Source: Oxalobacteraceae bacterium
GTDB lineage: Bacteria; Pseudomonadota; Gammaproteobacteria; Burkholderiales; Burkholderiaceae_D
NCBI GenBank assembly: GCA_027490725.1
Contig: JAIXXN010000043.1
Location: forward strand, 1-47,242
Length of the DNA stretch: 47,242 nt
Direction of reading: 5' to 3'
Within the stretch, counting starts at the first letter, position 1; the number at the start of each line of letters is the position of its first letter. Positions 16,545-24,567 of this stretch are shown one piece after another. The notes under the pieces were generated by a model. That model searched no databases and had not been told where the DNA came from. It was given only the letters and a program-made list of their open reading frames with translations. Both the position numbers and the translations under genes were made by a program.

Positions 16545-18293
16545 ATGTCGCTAGCGATCACCAAGACCAATTTTGAGCAGTTGATTGACGACAGGGACAA
16601 CGGCGTGATCGCGTTGTCTGGCAAGTGGGGATCGGGCAAAAGCCACATGTGGCGAGAGGTGCAGAAGGATTCAACCAACGATGCGATCAAGAACGCTCTT
16701 TACGTGTCGTTGTTTGGGGTCAAGGACATCCTGCAATTGAAAATGAAGATTGTTCAAAGCGCGGTGCCGAACAGCAAGACCGGCCACGTCGCGCGCGAAG
16801 TCATCACGAGCGCTTGGCGGGAATCGTCCAAATTCTTGAAGACCTTGCACCCAGGCTTCGCTGCCATCGACGAAATTGCATTGTTGGCTGTGCCGGCTAT
16901 TCTGCGCAACCGGGTGATCGTCATCGACGATATCGAGCGCAAGCACGTCGCCCTCAGCATCGACGAGGTGATGGGCTTCATCGACGAATTCACGCAGGTC
17001 TACGACTCGCGCATCTTGCTGATTCTGAACTCCGACCAGCTTGATGACAAAGCCATGTGGGACAAGCTGCGCGAGAAGGTGATCGACCATGAGATCGCCT
17101 TGGAGACGACCCCGGCGGAGGCTTTTGGCATCGCCATCGGCGAGGAGCCGTCGCCCTACGCGTCCCACATCCAAGGCGCCGTCGAGACATGCAAGATATC
17201 CAACATCCGCATCATCCAGAAGATCATTCGCTCGGTGAACCGCTTGTTTGACGGCCGTGCGGACTTGGACGACGAAGTCTTGCAACGCGCGGTGCCCTCG
17301 ACGGTGCTTATGTGCGCCATCCACTATCGCGGCTTGGAGGACGGCCCATCGGTCGATTTCGTGTTGAACTTCAACGGCGTTATCCATGCCATGGAGGAGC
17401 GCCAGCGCCCACCTGACGCCAATGACGAAGAGGTGGCGAAAGAGAAACGCTGGGCGGAACTGCTCGAATCACTAAGCATCCGCGTTTGCGACGAATACGA
17501 GCACATGGTGGTCGCGTTCTTAAAGTCCGGGCTGCGCATCGAAGCAGAGGTCAAAGCCATCTTGGACCGATACGTCGCGGAGAAGGATACCTTCGGTGCC
17601 GAGGAGCTCTGCCGACGCTTCCACGAGTTGAACATGTGGCATCCTTCACTCACGGTAGCGGAACTGTTGGTGGAGGCAACGGCCGTGGCGCAAGTAGCGC
17701 GGACGCTCGATGGCTACACTGTGTCTAGCCTGCACGAAACTATCAGCGAGTTGCCCGGCGGCGCGCCCATCGCCGACGCCATGCTTGCCGATTGGCTGCG
17801 CGCGTTCAACGCAGTGGCTCGTGCTGAGTTCCGGCATGACTCGTTCTTCCGCCGGCCTCTGCATCCCGAGATCATGGCCGCCTTCATCGCGACCGAGCGC
17901 CGTGTGCATCCCACTCCGTCGCTGGTGGATGCCTGTCTAAAAATTGCAAGCGATAGCTGGGGTGGCGGGGAGCGGGCAGCCTTGCAGGAGGCAACGCCAG
18001 AATCCTACGAAAACGCGATCAAGTCGCTGGCGGGGGAAGACCTGAGGAAATTCATGCGGGAGAATCTGGATCTATATGTCCGGCGCTCGGGATATGAGAC
18101 GGACTTCGGCGACGCGATGGAAAACTTCGCCAAGGCCTGCCGCTCGATTTGCCGCCAAGACGAGTCCTCGCGGCTAAGCCGATTGATTCGTGTGCTCTTT
18201 GTTCACGCCAAAGTTGCATCCGTGCTGGATGTCCATGACTGGCCTCGCCCGATGGAAGCGGAGCCGGCGGCGGCAACGCCTCCGGTCGCCTGA
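16545..18293 (+). CDS. KAP-type P-loop NTPase
   Basis: The 582-residue protein has Walker A GKWGSGKS (26-33), the conserved strand ALYVSLFGVKDI and Walker B VIVIDDIERK (124-133), followed by a sensor-like LLILNSDQL. This order is that of KAP/STAND-related P-loop NTPases. Here, unlike in classical KAP proteins, I see no transmembrane pair inserted in the domain. The remaining 400 residues are helical and unassigned and could sense or execute. KAP NTPases are frequent in antiphage islands. The gene diverges from the zinc-hook ATPase and ends 4 nt from the integrase stop (convergent). Confidence 0.7.
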   Translation: MSLAITKTNFEQLIDDRDNGVIALSGKWGSGKSHMWREVQKDSTNDAIKNALYVSLFGVKDILQLKMKIVQSAVPNSKTGHVAREVITSAWRESSKFLKTLHPGFAAIDEIALLAVPAILRNRVIVIDDIERKHVALSIDEVMGFIDEFTQVYDSRILLILNSDQLDDKAMWDKLREKVIDHEIALETTPAEAFGIAIGEEPSPYASHIQGAVETCKISNIRIIQKIIRSVNRLFDGRADLDDEVLQRAVPSTVLMCAIHYRGLEDGPSVDFVLNFNGVIHAMEERQRPPDANDEEVAKEKRWAELLESLSIRVCDEYEHMVVAFLKSGLRIEAEVKAILDRYVAEKDTFGAEELCRRFHELNMWHPSLTVAELLVEATAVAQVARTLDGYTVSSLHETISELPGGAPIADAMLADWLRAFNAVARAEFRHDSFFRRPLHPEIMAAFIATERRVHPTPSLVDACLKIASDSWGGGERAALQEATPESYENAIKSLAGEDLRKFMRENLDLYVRRSGYETDFGDAMENFAKACRSICRQDESSRLSRLIRVLFVHAKVASVLDVHDWPRPMEAEPAAATPPVA

Positions 18294-18297
18294 CCAA

Positions 18298-19902
18298 TCA
18301 AGCTGCTTTTGCCTTGCGCCCCGATTTGGCCTTTGTGGCCGTGGCAGGTGCAGGAGGTTTCTTATCAGGAGCCCAATTGTTCCGATTCGCCAAAAAACTG
18401 GCGAACCGGCCGTTGTATCGCAAAGCCCGCGCGTCTATCGGCCATTCCAGCTTGTCCACGATGGGCTTCAAATCGGGAAGGTCTCGGACATAGCCCCAGT
18501 GCACCGCGTGGCCACCGCCGTCGTCGTGCCCCACAATCTTCATGACCTTTGCGGTGTTCGAGTCGTTGTTGTGCATCTGTGTGATGACGTTGACCCGGAA
18601 CGAGTGGAAGCTCGTCTGCGGCGCCTTGATGCTCCGCGCGCGCTGGTATTCCAGCATGCCGGCCGACAGCTCCTTGGAATAGCTATGATTGATGAGGGCG
18701 CGGTGCGGGAACAGCCGATCCGCGCCGGCCGCCCGGCACTCTCCGACATAGTCCAAGAAGCCCAGCTCGATCAGGGCGTCGCTGATGGGGACGTTGCGGA
18801 TGCCTCCGGGCGTCTTGCTTTTGTAGACGTGGATGTAATGCAGGCCGCTGCCAGGCGCTTGGTGGACATCGGCGCAGCGGATTTGCGTGGCCTCGCCGAT
18901 CCTCATGCCGGTGTGGATACCCAGCAGCGGTCCCCAGAACAAATCGGGCGAGTCCATCGCGGCGAGGTATGCCTCGGGTTCGAATAGGATCGCGAGCGCC
19001 TCCGCCGTGAATGGCTGATAGGGGTTCGTGGTCTTTTTGCGCGACTTCTTCGTCTGGATGAACATGCCCTCGACCGGATTCGTTTCGAGCGCCGTGTGCA
19101 GGCCGTGGCCGATCATGTATTTGAAGAAGTCGTGCAGGCTGTTGAGCTTGTTGTCGATGGTCTTCGGCGTCTGCGGTATAGCAAGCAGGGCGTCCTTGTA
19201 TTCCGCCAGCGTTTGCTTGCCGATGGCGTTGACTTCCATGTCGGCGCTGGCGTGGCGGCCGGCGGCCTTGTTTTCTTCCAATGCGCGCAGCGCCCGCTTC
19301 TTGTTGAACACGACCTTCTCATGCTCCGCGAGCCAGCGCTCGACGGATTCGACCAACGGGAACGAGCGTTCGAGGAAGTCCTTGATGTGATAGACGTTGG
19401 TGTCAACGGTGCGCTCGCCGTTCTTGCCCGCGCAGTTGGCGATCCACTTGTCAACGGCCAAGGTGATCGGCTCGGACTTGGCTGGACGACGCTGTGGACG
19501 GTCCTCGGGATCGATCATGCCGATCCGCTCGATCTGGACCATCATTTCCATGGCGCGCGCATGCTCCTCGGCGGAGCCGTCGGTGCGGATGGTGGTTCCG
19601 TTTTTGAGCGCGATCTCGTAGCGGCGCAGCGCCTCGACATCAAAGTTGAAATCCGACAGCTTGGGTGCGCCCATGTCCCGCCTCCGCTCCAAATCAAGGT
19701 TGAGTTGCAGAGCGAGAATGTTAGCAGTTTTGGAACACTTGGTGCGGAGGCTGATCCGCTTTTCTTTTCCGCCGGACTTGACGCGGAAGTAGTAGACGCC
19801 GCAACGGTTGCGGTAGAGGCGTGGGGCTTTGATTTGCACAGGTGGCTCACTGGGTGGCGCACCCGGAAAAGCGAAAGCCGCTGATTCCTTTAAAAGAATC
19901 AA
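18298..19902 (-). CDS. Tyrosine-type integrase of the island
   Basis: This is the recombinase expected to integrate and excise the island at tRNA-fMet. The C-terminal catalytic domain shows the full set R334 (GMRIGEA), H433-x-x-R436 (HSFR), H459 (VGHDD) and Y471 (HWGYVR), counted from the upstream TTG. The N-terminus (RLYRNRCGVYYFRVKSG) matches the arm-binding DUF6538-type domain of such integrases. The upstream frame begins at a TTG (19902) inside the tRNA terminator hairpin; a GTG at 19839, just before QIKAPRLYRNR, fits the family start better. A lysine-rich tail (ATKAKSGRKAKAA) ends the protein. Transcription may enter from the adjacent tRNA. Confidence 0.9.
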   Translation of the reverse strand: MILLKESAAFAFPGAPPSEPPVQIKAPRLYRNRCGVYYFRVKSGGKEKRISLRTKCSKTANILALQLNLDLERRRDMGAPKLSDFNFDVEALRRYEIALKNGTTIRTDGSAEEHARAMEMMVQIERIGMIDPEDRPQRRPAKSEPITLAVDKWIANCAGKNGERTVDTNVYHIKDFLERSFPLVESVERWLAEHEKVVFNKKRALRALEENKAAGRHASADMEVNAIGKQTLAEYKDALLAIPQTPKTIDNKLNSLHDFFKYMIGHGLHTALETNPVEGMFIQTKKSRKKTTNPYQPFTAEALAILFEPEAYLAAMDSPDLFWGPLLGIHTGMRIGEATQIRCADVHQAPGSGLHYIHVYKSKTPGGIRNVPISDALIELGFLDYVGECRAAGADRLFPHRALINHSYSKELSAGMLEYQRARSIKAPQTSFHSFRVNVITQMHNNDSNTAKVMKIVGHDDGGGHAVHWGYVRDLPDLKPIVDKLEWPIDARALRYNGRFASFLANRNNWAPDKKPPAPATATKAKSGRKAKAA

Positions 19903-19908
19903 CGGCTT
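19874..19908 (-). terminator. Current terminator of tRNA-fMet, supplied by the island
   Basis: On the - strand, AAGCCGTTGATTC pairs with GAATCAGCGGCTT around an 8-nt loop, giving a 13-bp stem 9 nt after the tRNA CCA end. The first 13 bases equal those of the displaced terminator at 8994-9025, while the loop and downstream sequence differ. The T-run is short (TTTC), so read-through into the integrase gene is likely. Confidence 0.65.
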
Positions 19909-19917
19909 GCTGTGTTC

Positions 19918-19935
19918 TGGTTGCGGGGACAGGAT
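19918..19935 (-). repeat. attachment site, integrase-proximal
   Basis: This is the second copy of the 18-bp repeat, here forming the 3' end of the intact tRNA-fMet gene. The identity with 9032-9049 stops at 19936, where the sequences diverge (T against G). It defines the right end of the island. Confidence 0.85.
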
Positions 19936-19994
19936 TTGAACCTGTGACCTTCGGGTTATGAGCCCGACGAGCTGCCAGACTGCTCCACCCCGCG
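19918..19994 (-). tRNA. tRNA-fMet (anticodon CAT), initiator
   Basis: The 77-nt gene folds into a full cloverleaf and encodes its CCA end. The anticodon loop is CTCATAA. Two initiator-specific marks are present: the first acceptor position is a C-A mismatch (C1 with A72), and the anticodon stem ends with three consecutive G-C pairs (GGG/CCC). It is the integration target of the island to its left, whose end rebuilds the tRNA 3' part. Confidence 0.95.
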
Positions 19995-20165
19995 TCTGTT
20001 GAATGTATTATAGGGCAGATCGCCAACTTAGGCAATATTAATCCCAAATTAGATTACGATAGACCGAATAAATGCTGTCCAGCCCCGCAGAAGCCCATGC
20101 CCTAGCGGCCCCAATCAGTGTAAAGTAACTGGCATGAGCATCCCTGACCTCCCCGGCTATACCCT

Positions 20166-20747
20166 ATGAAATTCTGTTCCGAATGCGCCTCTCCTGTCAG
20201 CCTGAAGATTCCGGCTGGTGACAACCGTCCCCGCTACGTTTGCGACAGCTGCGCCGCGATCCACTACCAGAACCCGAAAATGGTGCTGGGCACGATCCCT
20301 GTTTGGGAACAGGATGGCGAACTGAAGGTGCTGCTGTGCAAGCGCGCCATCGAACCCCGTTACGGATACTGGACTCTGCCTGCCGGTTTCATGGAAAACG
20401 ATGAAACCACCGGCGCAGCGGCGCTGCGCGAAACCCGCGAGGAAGCCGGTGCCAACGTGGCCATGGGCCCGCTGTACGCACTGCTCAACGTGGCCCGCGT
20501 GCATCAGGTGCATATGTTCTATCTGGCCACCCTGCTCGATCTGGACTTTGCCCCGGGCGAAGAAAGCCTCGAGGTCCAGCTGTTCAGCGAGTCCGAGATT
20601 CCCTGGGACGATCTGGCCTTCCCCACCATTCAGAGCACGCTGGAACTGTTCTTCGCCGACCGCGTCAAAATTCGCGAGGGTGGCGATTACGGTTTCCACA
20701 CACTGGATCTGAGCCGCCCCATGCGCACGGACACGCACCCCAAGTGA
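20166..20747 (+). CDS. Nudix hydrolase with N-terminal zinc ribbon
   Basis: The protein starts with a four-Cys zinc ribbon (C4, C7, C26, C29) and continues with a Nudix domain. Its box (G74-x5-E80-x7-R88-E89-x-x-E92-E93-x-G95, within [20 protein letters not shown]) is intact, so it should hydrolyse a nucleoside diphosphate linked to another group, with metal ions, in the cytoplasm. The layout resembles zinc-ribbon ADP-ribose/NADH-type pyrophosphatases, but the substrate is not certain. The stop codon overlaps the GTG start of aat (GTGA), so the two are probably translationally coupled. Confidence 0.88.
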   Translation: MKFCSECASPVSLKIPAGDNRPRYVCDSCAAIHYQNPKMVLGTIPVWEQDGELKVLLCKRAIEPRYGYWTLPAGFMENDETTGAAALRETREEAGANVAMGPLYALLNVARVHQVHMFYLATLLDLDFAPGEESLEVQLFSESEIPWDDLAFPTIQSTLELFFADRVKIREGGDYGFHTLDLSRPMRTDTHPK

Positions 20748-21472
20748 TTCCCTGGCTCGAACACGACACGCCGTTTCCGGAGGTGAGCACGGCGCTGACG
20801 CAGGATGCCCCCGGCCTGCTGGCGGCCGGTGCCGACCTGTCGCCCGAGCGTTTGCTGCAAGCCTACCGGCACGGCATCTTCCCGTGGTTTTCCGAAGGCC
20901 AGCCCATCCTCTGGTGGAGCACAGACCCGCGCATGGTGCTGATGACGGCGCAATTCCGCATCAGCGACAGCCTGAAAAAGACCCTGCGCAAAGTCGAACG
21001 CGAGCGCCTCACCGGTGGTCGCTGGCAGGTGCGCTTCGATAGCGCTTTCGAGCAGGTGATGCGCGCCTGCGCAGCGCCGCGCAAGGATGGCCCGGGCACG
21101 TGGATCTCGGAAGAGATCATCGCCGGCTACTGCGGCCTGCACCGGCTCGGCTACGCCCACTCGTCGGAAGTCTGGCTCGATGGCCAGCTGGTCGGTGGCG
21201 CCTACGGCGTCTCGATCGGCCAGATGTTCTATGGCGAGTCGATGTTTGCGCGCGTTACCGATGCTTCCAAGATTGCGCTGGCCTATCTGGTGCAGTTCCT
21301 GCGCCAGCACGGCGTGCAGATGATCGACTGTCAGCAGGAAACCGGCCACCTCGCCTCGCTGGGCGCTGCGCCGATCAGCCGCGCCGCGTTTCTGGCACAT
21401 CTACACCACAGCATCCACGCCGATCAAATCTCCACGTGGCAAGTGATTGCGCCACTGCCTGAGGCCGCTTAA
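20744..21472 (+). CDS. aat: Leucyl/phenylalanyl-tRNA--protein transferase
   Basis: Aat adds Leu or Phe from aminoacyl-tRNA to proteins with N-terminal Lys or Arg, marking them for the ClpS-ClpAP degradation pathway. The 242-residue length and the conserved blocks [48 protein letters not shown] and [21 protein letters not shown] are diagnostic. The start is a GTG overlapping the previous stop. It is followed 105 nt later by bpt, the other branch of the same N-degron pathway. Confidence 0.97.
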   Translation: MIPWLEHDTPFPEVSTALTQDAPGLLAAGADLSPERLLQAYRHGIFPWFSEGQPILWWSTDPRMVLMTAQFRISDSLKKTLRKVERERLTGGRWQVRFDSAFEQVMRACAAPRKDGPGTWISEEIIAGYCGLHRLGYAHSSEVWLDGQLVGGAYGVSIGQMFYGESMFARVTDASKIALAYLVQFLRQHGVQMIDCQQETGHLASLGAAPISRAAFLAHLHHSIHADQISTWQVIAPLPEAA

Positions 21473-21577
21473 GTGAACTTAAGTGCGCTAAACTAAGCTA
21501 AGCTCAGCTCACTTCAGCGCTACGACGCCGCTTGCGCTATCATCGACCTTATCCGAAACGTGCCCGATAGGATGCGC

Positions 21578-22306
21578 ATGACGCAACTTCACGAATTGCC
21601 CTTTGCGACGCTGCAGTTTTACACCACGGCACCCTATCCGTGCAGCTATCTCGATGCACGGCAGGCACGCTCGCAGGTGGCCACGCCTTCGCACCTGATC
21701 AATGCCGATGTGTATTCGGAGCTGGTACGCAACGGCTTCCGGCGTAGCGGCATCTTCACCTACCGGCCATATTGCGACGGTTGCCAGTCCTGCATTCCGG
21801 TGCGCGTGGTCAGCCTGCAATTTCAGCCCAACCGCAACCAGCGCCGTGCCTGGGCGCGTCACAACGACCTGATCACCTCGGTGGCGGCACTGGCCTTCTC
21901 GGACGAACACTACGCCCTGTATCTGCGCTACCAGAACCGTCGTCACGCCGGTGGTGGCATGGATCAGGACAGCCGCGACCAGTACGCCCAGTTCCTGCTG
22001 CAAAGCCGCGTCAATACGCGACTGGTGGAATTCCGCGAGCCGGACGGCACGCTGCGCATGGTCAGCATCATCGACGTGTTGTCCGATGGTCTGTCCTCGG
22101 TCTACACCTTCTTCGACCCCGATGTGGCCGGTGCTTCCTACGGCACCTACAACATCCTGTGGCAGATCGCCCAGACCCAGGAATTGCAACTGCCCTATGT
22201 GTATCTGGGCTACTGGATACGCGAAAGTCAGAAAATGTCCTACAAAACCAACTTCCGGCCACTGGAAGCGCGCATTAAGGGGCACTGGAGCGTCCTCGAC
22301 GCCTGA
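21578..22306 (+). CDS. bpt: Aspartate/glutamate leucyltransferase
   Basis: Bpt transfers Leu from Leu-tRNA to proteins with N-terminal Asp or Glu, the second entry route to the bacterial N-end rule pathway. The 242-residue protein shows the ATE-like N-terminal cysteines (PCSY, then CDGCQSC around 66-72), the blocks [16 protein letters not shown] and [11 protein letters not shown], and a C-terminal GNAT-like [10 protein letters not shown]. The ATG at 21578 is preferred because it begins MTQLHELPF and has AGGA upstream, although the frame is open from a GTG at 21560. It sits between aat and pyrD on the same strand. Confidence 0.95.
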   Translation: MTQLHELPFATLQFYTTAPYPCSYLDARQARSQVATPSHLINADVYSELVRNGFRRSGIFTYRPYCDGCQSCIPVRVVSLQFQPNRNQRRAWARHNDLITSVAALAFSDEHYALYLRYQNRRHAGGGMDQDSRDQYAQFLLQSRVNTRLVEFREPDGTLRMVSIIDVLSDGLSSVYTFFDPDVAGASYGTYNILWQIAQTQELQLPYVYLGYWIRESQKMSYKTNFRPLEARIKGHWSVLDA

Positions 22307-22340
22307 TAAAATACGGGCATCCATCAACCGAGCCCCGCCC

Positions 22341-23381
22341 ATGTCCTCTAACTCCCTGTATTCGCTGACCCGTCCCCTGCTGTTCTCCATGGATCCGGAA
22401 GCAGCCCACAACTTCACCCTGCCCGCCCTGAAACACGCCCACGCGCTGGGCCTGACCAAGCTGGTCGGCAAAGCAGCGGACGATCCGCGTACCGTGATGG
22501 GCATTACCTTCAAGAACCCGGTCGGCCTCGCTGCCGGTCTGGACAAGGACGGCGCCTACATCGACGCTCTGGCCGCGCTGGGCTTCGGCTCGATCGAAGT
22601 AGGTACCGTCACGCCGCGCGCCCAGCCGGGCAATCCCAAGCCACGTATCTTCCGCCTGCCCGCAGCGCAAGGCATCATCAACCGCATGGGTTTCAATAAT
22701 GGCGGTGTGGATGCCTTTGTGGCCAATGTGCAGTCCTCGCGCTTCTATCAGGACAAGCTGGGCGTACTGGGTCTGAACATCGGCAAAAATGCCGCTACCC
22801 CGATCGAACAGGCCGCCGACGATTACCTGCACTGCCTGGAAAAAGTCTATCCCTACGCCAGCTACGTGACGGTGAATATTTCCTCGCCGAACACCAAGAA
22901 TCTGCGCCAGCTGCAAGGCGGTTCGGAACTCGACGACCTGCTGTCGCAACTGAAAACGGCGCAGGCGCGCCTCGCTGACCAGCACAAACGCTATGTGCCG
23001 CTGGCCCTGAAAATCGCCCCGGACATGGATGGCGAGCAGGTAAAGAACATTGCCGACGCGCTGATCCGGCACCGTATCGATGGCGTGATCGCCACCAACA
23101 CCACCCTCAACCGCGACGCCGTCACTGGCATGCTGCACGGCGCGGAAGCGGGCGGTCTATCCGGTGCACCGGTGTTCGAGTTCTCGAACACCGTGATCCG
23201 TCTGCTCAAAGCGGAGCTCGGTGACGCGCTGCCGATTATCGGCGTGGGCGGCATCATGCGCGGTGCTGATGCACAGGCGAAAATCGCCTGTGGCGCCCAG
23301 CTGGTGCAACTGTACAGCGGCCTGATCTACGCTGGCCCGGCGCTGGTGCGCGATTGCGTCGACGCTCTGCGGTCCCGCTAA
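22341..23381 (+). CDS. pyrD: Dihydroorotate dehydrogenase (quinone), class 2
   Basis: PyrD oxidises dihydroorotate to orotate in pyrimidine synthesis and passes electrons to membrane quinones through FMN. The class 2 type is shown by the N-terminal amphipathic segment ([20 protein letters not shown]), [25 protein letters not shown], the catalytic-Ser region [14 protein letters not shown] and IGVGGI near the end. The length of 346 residues fits this class. The aldo/keto reductase gene starts 8 nt after its stop, so the two are probably cotranscribed. Confidence 0.97.
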   Translation: MSSNSLYSLTRPLLFSMDPEAAHNFTLPALKHAHALGLTKLVGKAADDPRTVMGITFKNPVGLAAGLDKDGAYIDALAALGFGSIEVGTVTPRAQPGNPKPRIFRLPAAQGIINRMGFNNGGVDAFVANVQSSRFYQDKLGVLGLNIGKNAATPIEQAADDYLHCLEKVYPYASYVTVNISSPNTKNLRQLQGGSELDDLLSQLKTAQARLADQHKRYVPLALKIAPDMDGEQVKNIADALIRHRIDGVIATNTTLNRDAVTGMLHGAEAGGLSGAPVFEFSNTVIRLLKAELGDALPIIGVGGIMRGADAQAKIACGAQLVQLYSGLIYAGPALVRDCVDALRSR

Positions 23382-23389
23382 GGAATCCT

Positions 23390-24436
23390 ATGGAAAAAGT
23401 ACAACTCGGCCAGAGCACACTGGAAGTCAGCCGCATCTGCCTCGGCACCATGACCTTCGGCGAACAGAACACGGAAGCCGAAGCCCACAGCCAGCTCGAC
23501 TATGCACTCGAGCGCGGCATCAACTTCATCGACACGGCCGAAATGTATCCGGTCATGCCGAGCGCCGCCACGCAAGGGTCGACCGAGCGCTACATTGGCA
23601 GCTGGCTGAAGAAGACCGGCGCGCGCAGCAAGATTGTGCTGGCCACCAAGGCAGCCGGCCCGAACAAGCAGATGACCTGGGTGCGCGGCGGCAAGCAGAA
23701 CTTCGACGCGGCCAATCTGCGCGCGGCCGTGGAAACCAGCTTGCAGCGCCTGCAAACCGACCATATCGATCTGTATCAGTTGCACTGGCCTAGCCGTAAC
23801 GTGCCCATCTTCGGTGCCAGCGTGTTCAAGCCGGATCACGAGCGCAAACACGTCGCCATCGAAGAAACGCTGGCCGTGCTCGGCGAGCTGATCAAGGAAG
23901 GCAAGCTCGGCGCGATTGGCGTTTCGAACGAATCGTGCTGGGGCGTGAGCGAATTCATCAAGCAGTCCGAGATGCGAGGCTTGCCGCGCATTGCCACCAT
24001 CCAGAATCTGTACAACCTGACGGCGCGTCATTTCGAAACCAGCTTGCTCGACGAAACCTGTTTCCGCGAACAGGTCAGTCTGCTGGCCTACAGCCCGCTG
24101 GCGTTTGGCCAGCTGACCGGCAAATACCACGACGATCCCCAAGCACATGGCCGGCTCACCATCTTCCCGCCGACCTGGAGTCCACGCTATCTGCGTCCGG
24201 CCGTGCTGGAAGCCGTCGGCCGCTACACCCGTCTGGCACGCGACGCGGGTCTGACGCCCACCCAGCTGGCACTGGCATGGTGTTACTCGCGCTGGTTCGT
24301 GGCCTCGACCATCATCGGCGCCACCAGTCTGGCTCAGCTCAAGGACAACATCGACGCCTTCGACATCAAATTGTCACCCGAGCTGATCGCCGCCGTGGAC
24401 GCCATCCACGCCAGCATCACCAACCCGGGCCAATAA
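23390..24436 (+). CDS. tas: NADP(H)-dependent aldo/keto reductase, Tas-like
   Basis: The sequence closely follows E. coli Tas as I recall it, including LEVSRICLGTMTFGEQN and GINFIDTAEMYPV with the catalytic Asp and Tyr of the AKR fold. The expected Lys (VLATKAAGP) and His (LYQLHWPSRN) complete the tetrad. It should be a cytoplasmic NADPH-dependent carbonyl reductase; the physiological substrate is not known. AGGA directly precedes the ATG at 23390, only 8 nt after pyrD. Confidence 0.9.
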   Translation: MEKVQLGQSTLEVSRICLGTMTFGEQNTEAEAHSQLDYALERGINFIDTAEMYPVMPSAATQGSTERYIGSWLKKTGARSKIVLATKAAGPNKQMTWVRGGKQNFDAANLRAAVETSLQRLQTDHIDLYQLHWPSRNVPIFGASVFKPDHERKHVAIEETLAVLGELIKEGKLGAIGVSNESCWGVSEFIKQSEMRGLPRIATIQNLYNLTARHFETSLLDETCFREQVSLLAYSPLAFGQLTGKYHDDPQAHGRLTIFPPTWSPRYLRPAVLEAVGRYTRLARDAGLTPTQLALAWCYSRWFVASTIIGATSLAQLKDNIDAFDIKLSPELIAAVDAIHASITNPGQ

Positions 24437-24441
24437 TACCT

Positions 24442-24467
24442 GCCGGGCTGCATGCCTGCAGCCCGGC
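24442..24467 (+). terminator. Hairpin after the aldo/keto reductase gene
   Basis: GCCGGGCTGCA and TGCAGCCCGGC form a perfect 11-bp stem with a 4-nt loop 5 nt after the stop codon. It is a strong GC-rich hairpin but lacks a T-run. It probably ends the pyrD-tas transcript. Confidence 0.7.
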
Positions 24468-24567
24468 CAGTATCCGGAACTGGTATATGCTTAGACAGAA
24501 GCATTCGTGGTCAGTCTGCGTGAGCGATGATAAGATTTTTTCATCGTCAACGTAGAAAGCACGTCTC

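Larger units (their letters stand above)
9050..19935. mobile_element. 10.9-kb genomic island integrated in tRNA-fMet, with defence-like cargo
   Basis: The element is bounded by an 18-bp direct repeat of the tRNA-fMet 3' end (9032-9049 and 19918-19935). A tyrosine recombinase lies directly beside the intact tRNA, the classic arrangement of tRNA-targeting islands. There is no capsid, tail, conjugation or replication gene in it, so it is not a complete phage or conjugative element and probably depends on the integrase alone or on a helper. The cargo is two tiny membrane ORFs, a DUF4209-like protein, a DUF3800 protein, a broken small gene, a zinc-hook ATPase and a KAP-type NTPase. These families are repeatedly found in antiphage islands; the defence role here is inference. 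Confidence 0.85.

Noticed and set aside
21473..21577. A terminator or regulatory repeat between aat and bpt
   Set aside because: The stretch has several TAAG/CTAAGC words, but no clean hairpin of useful length could be drawn.
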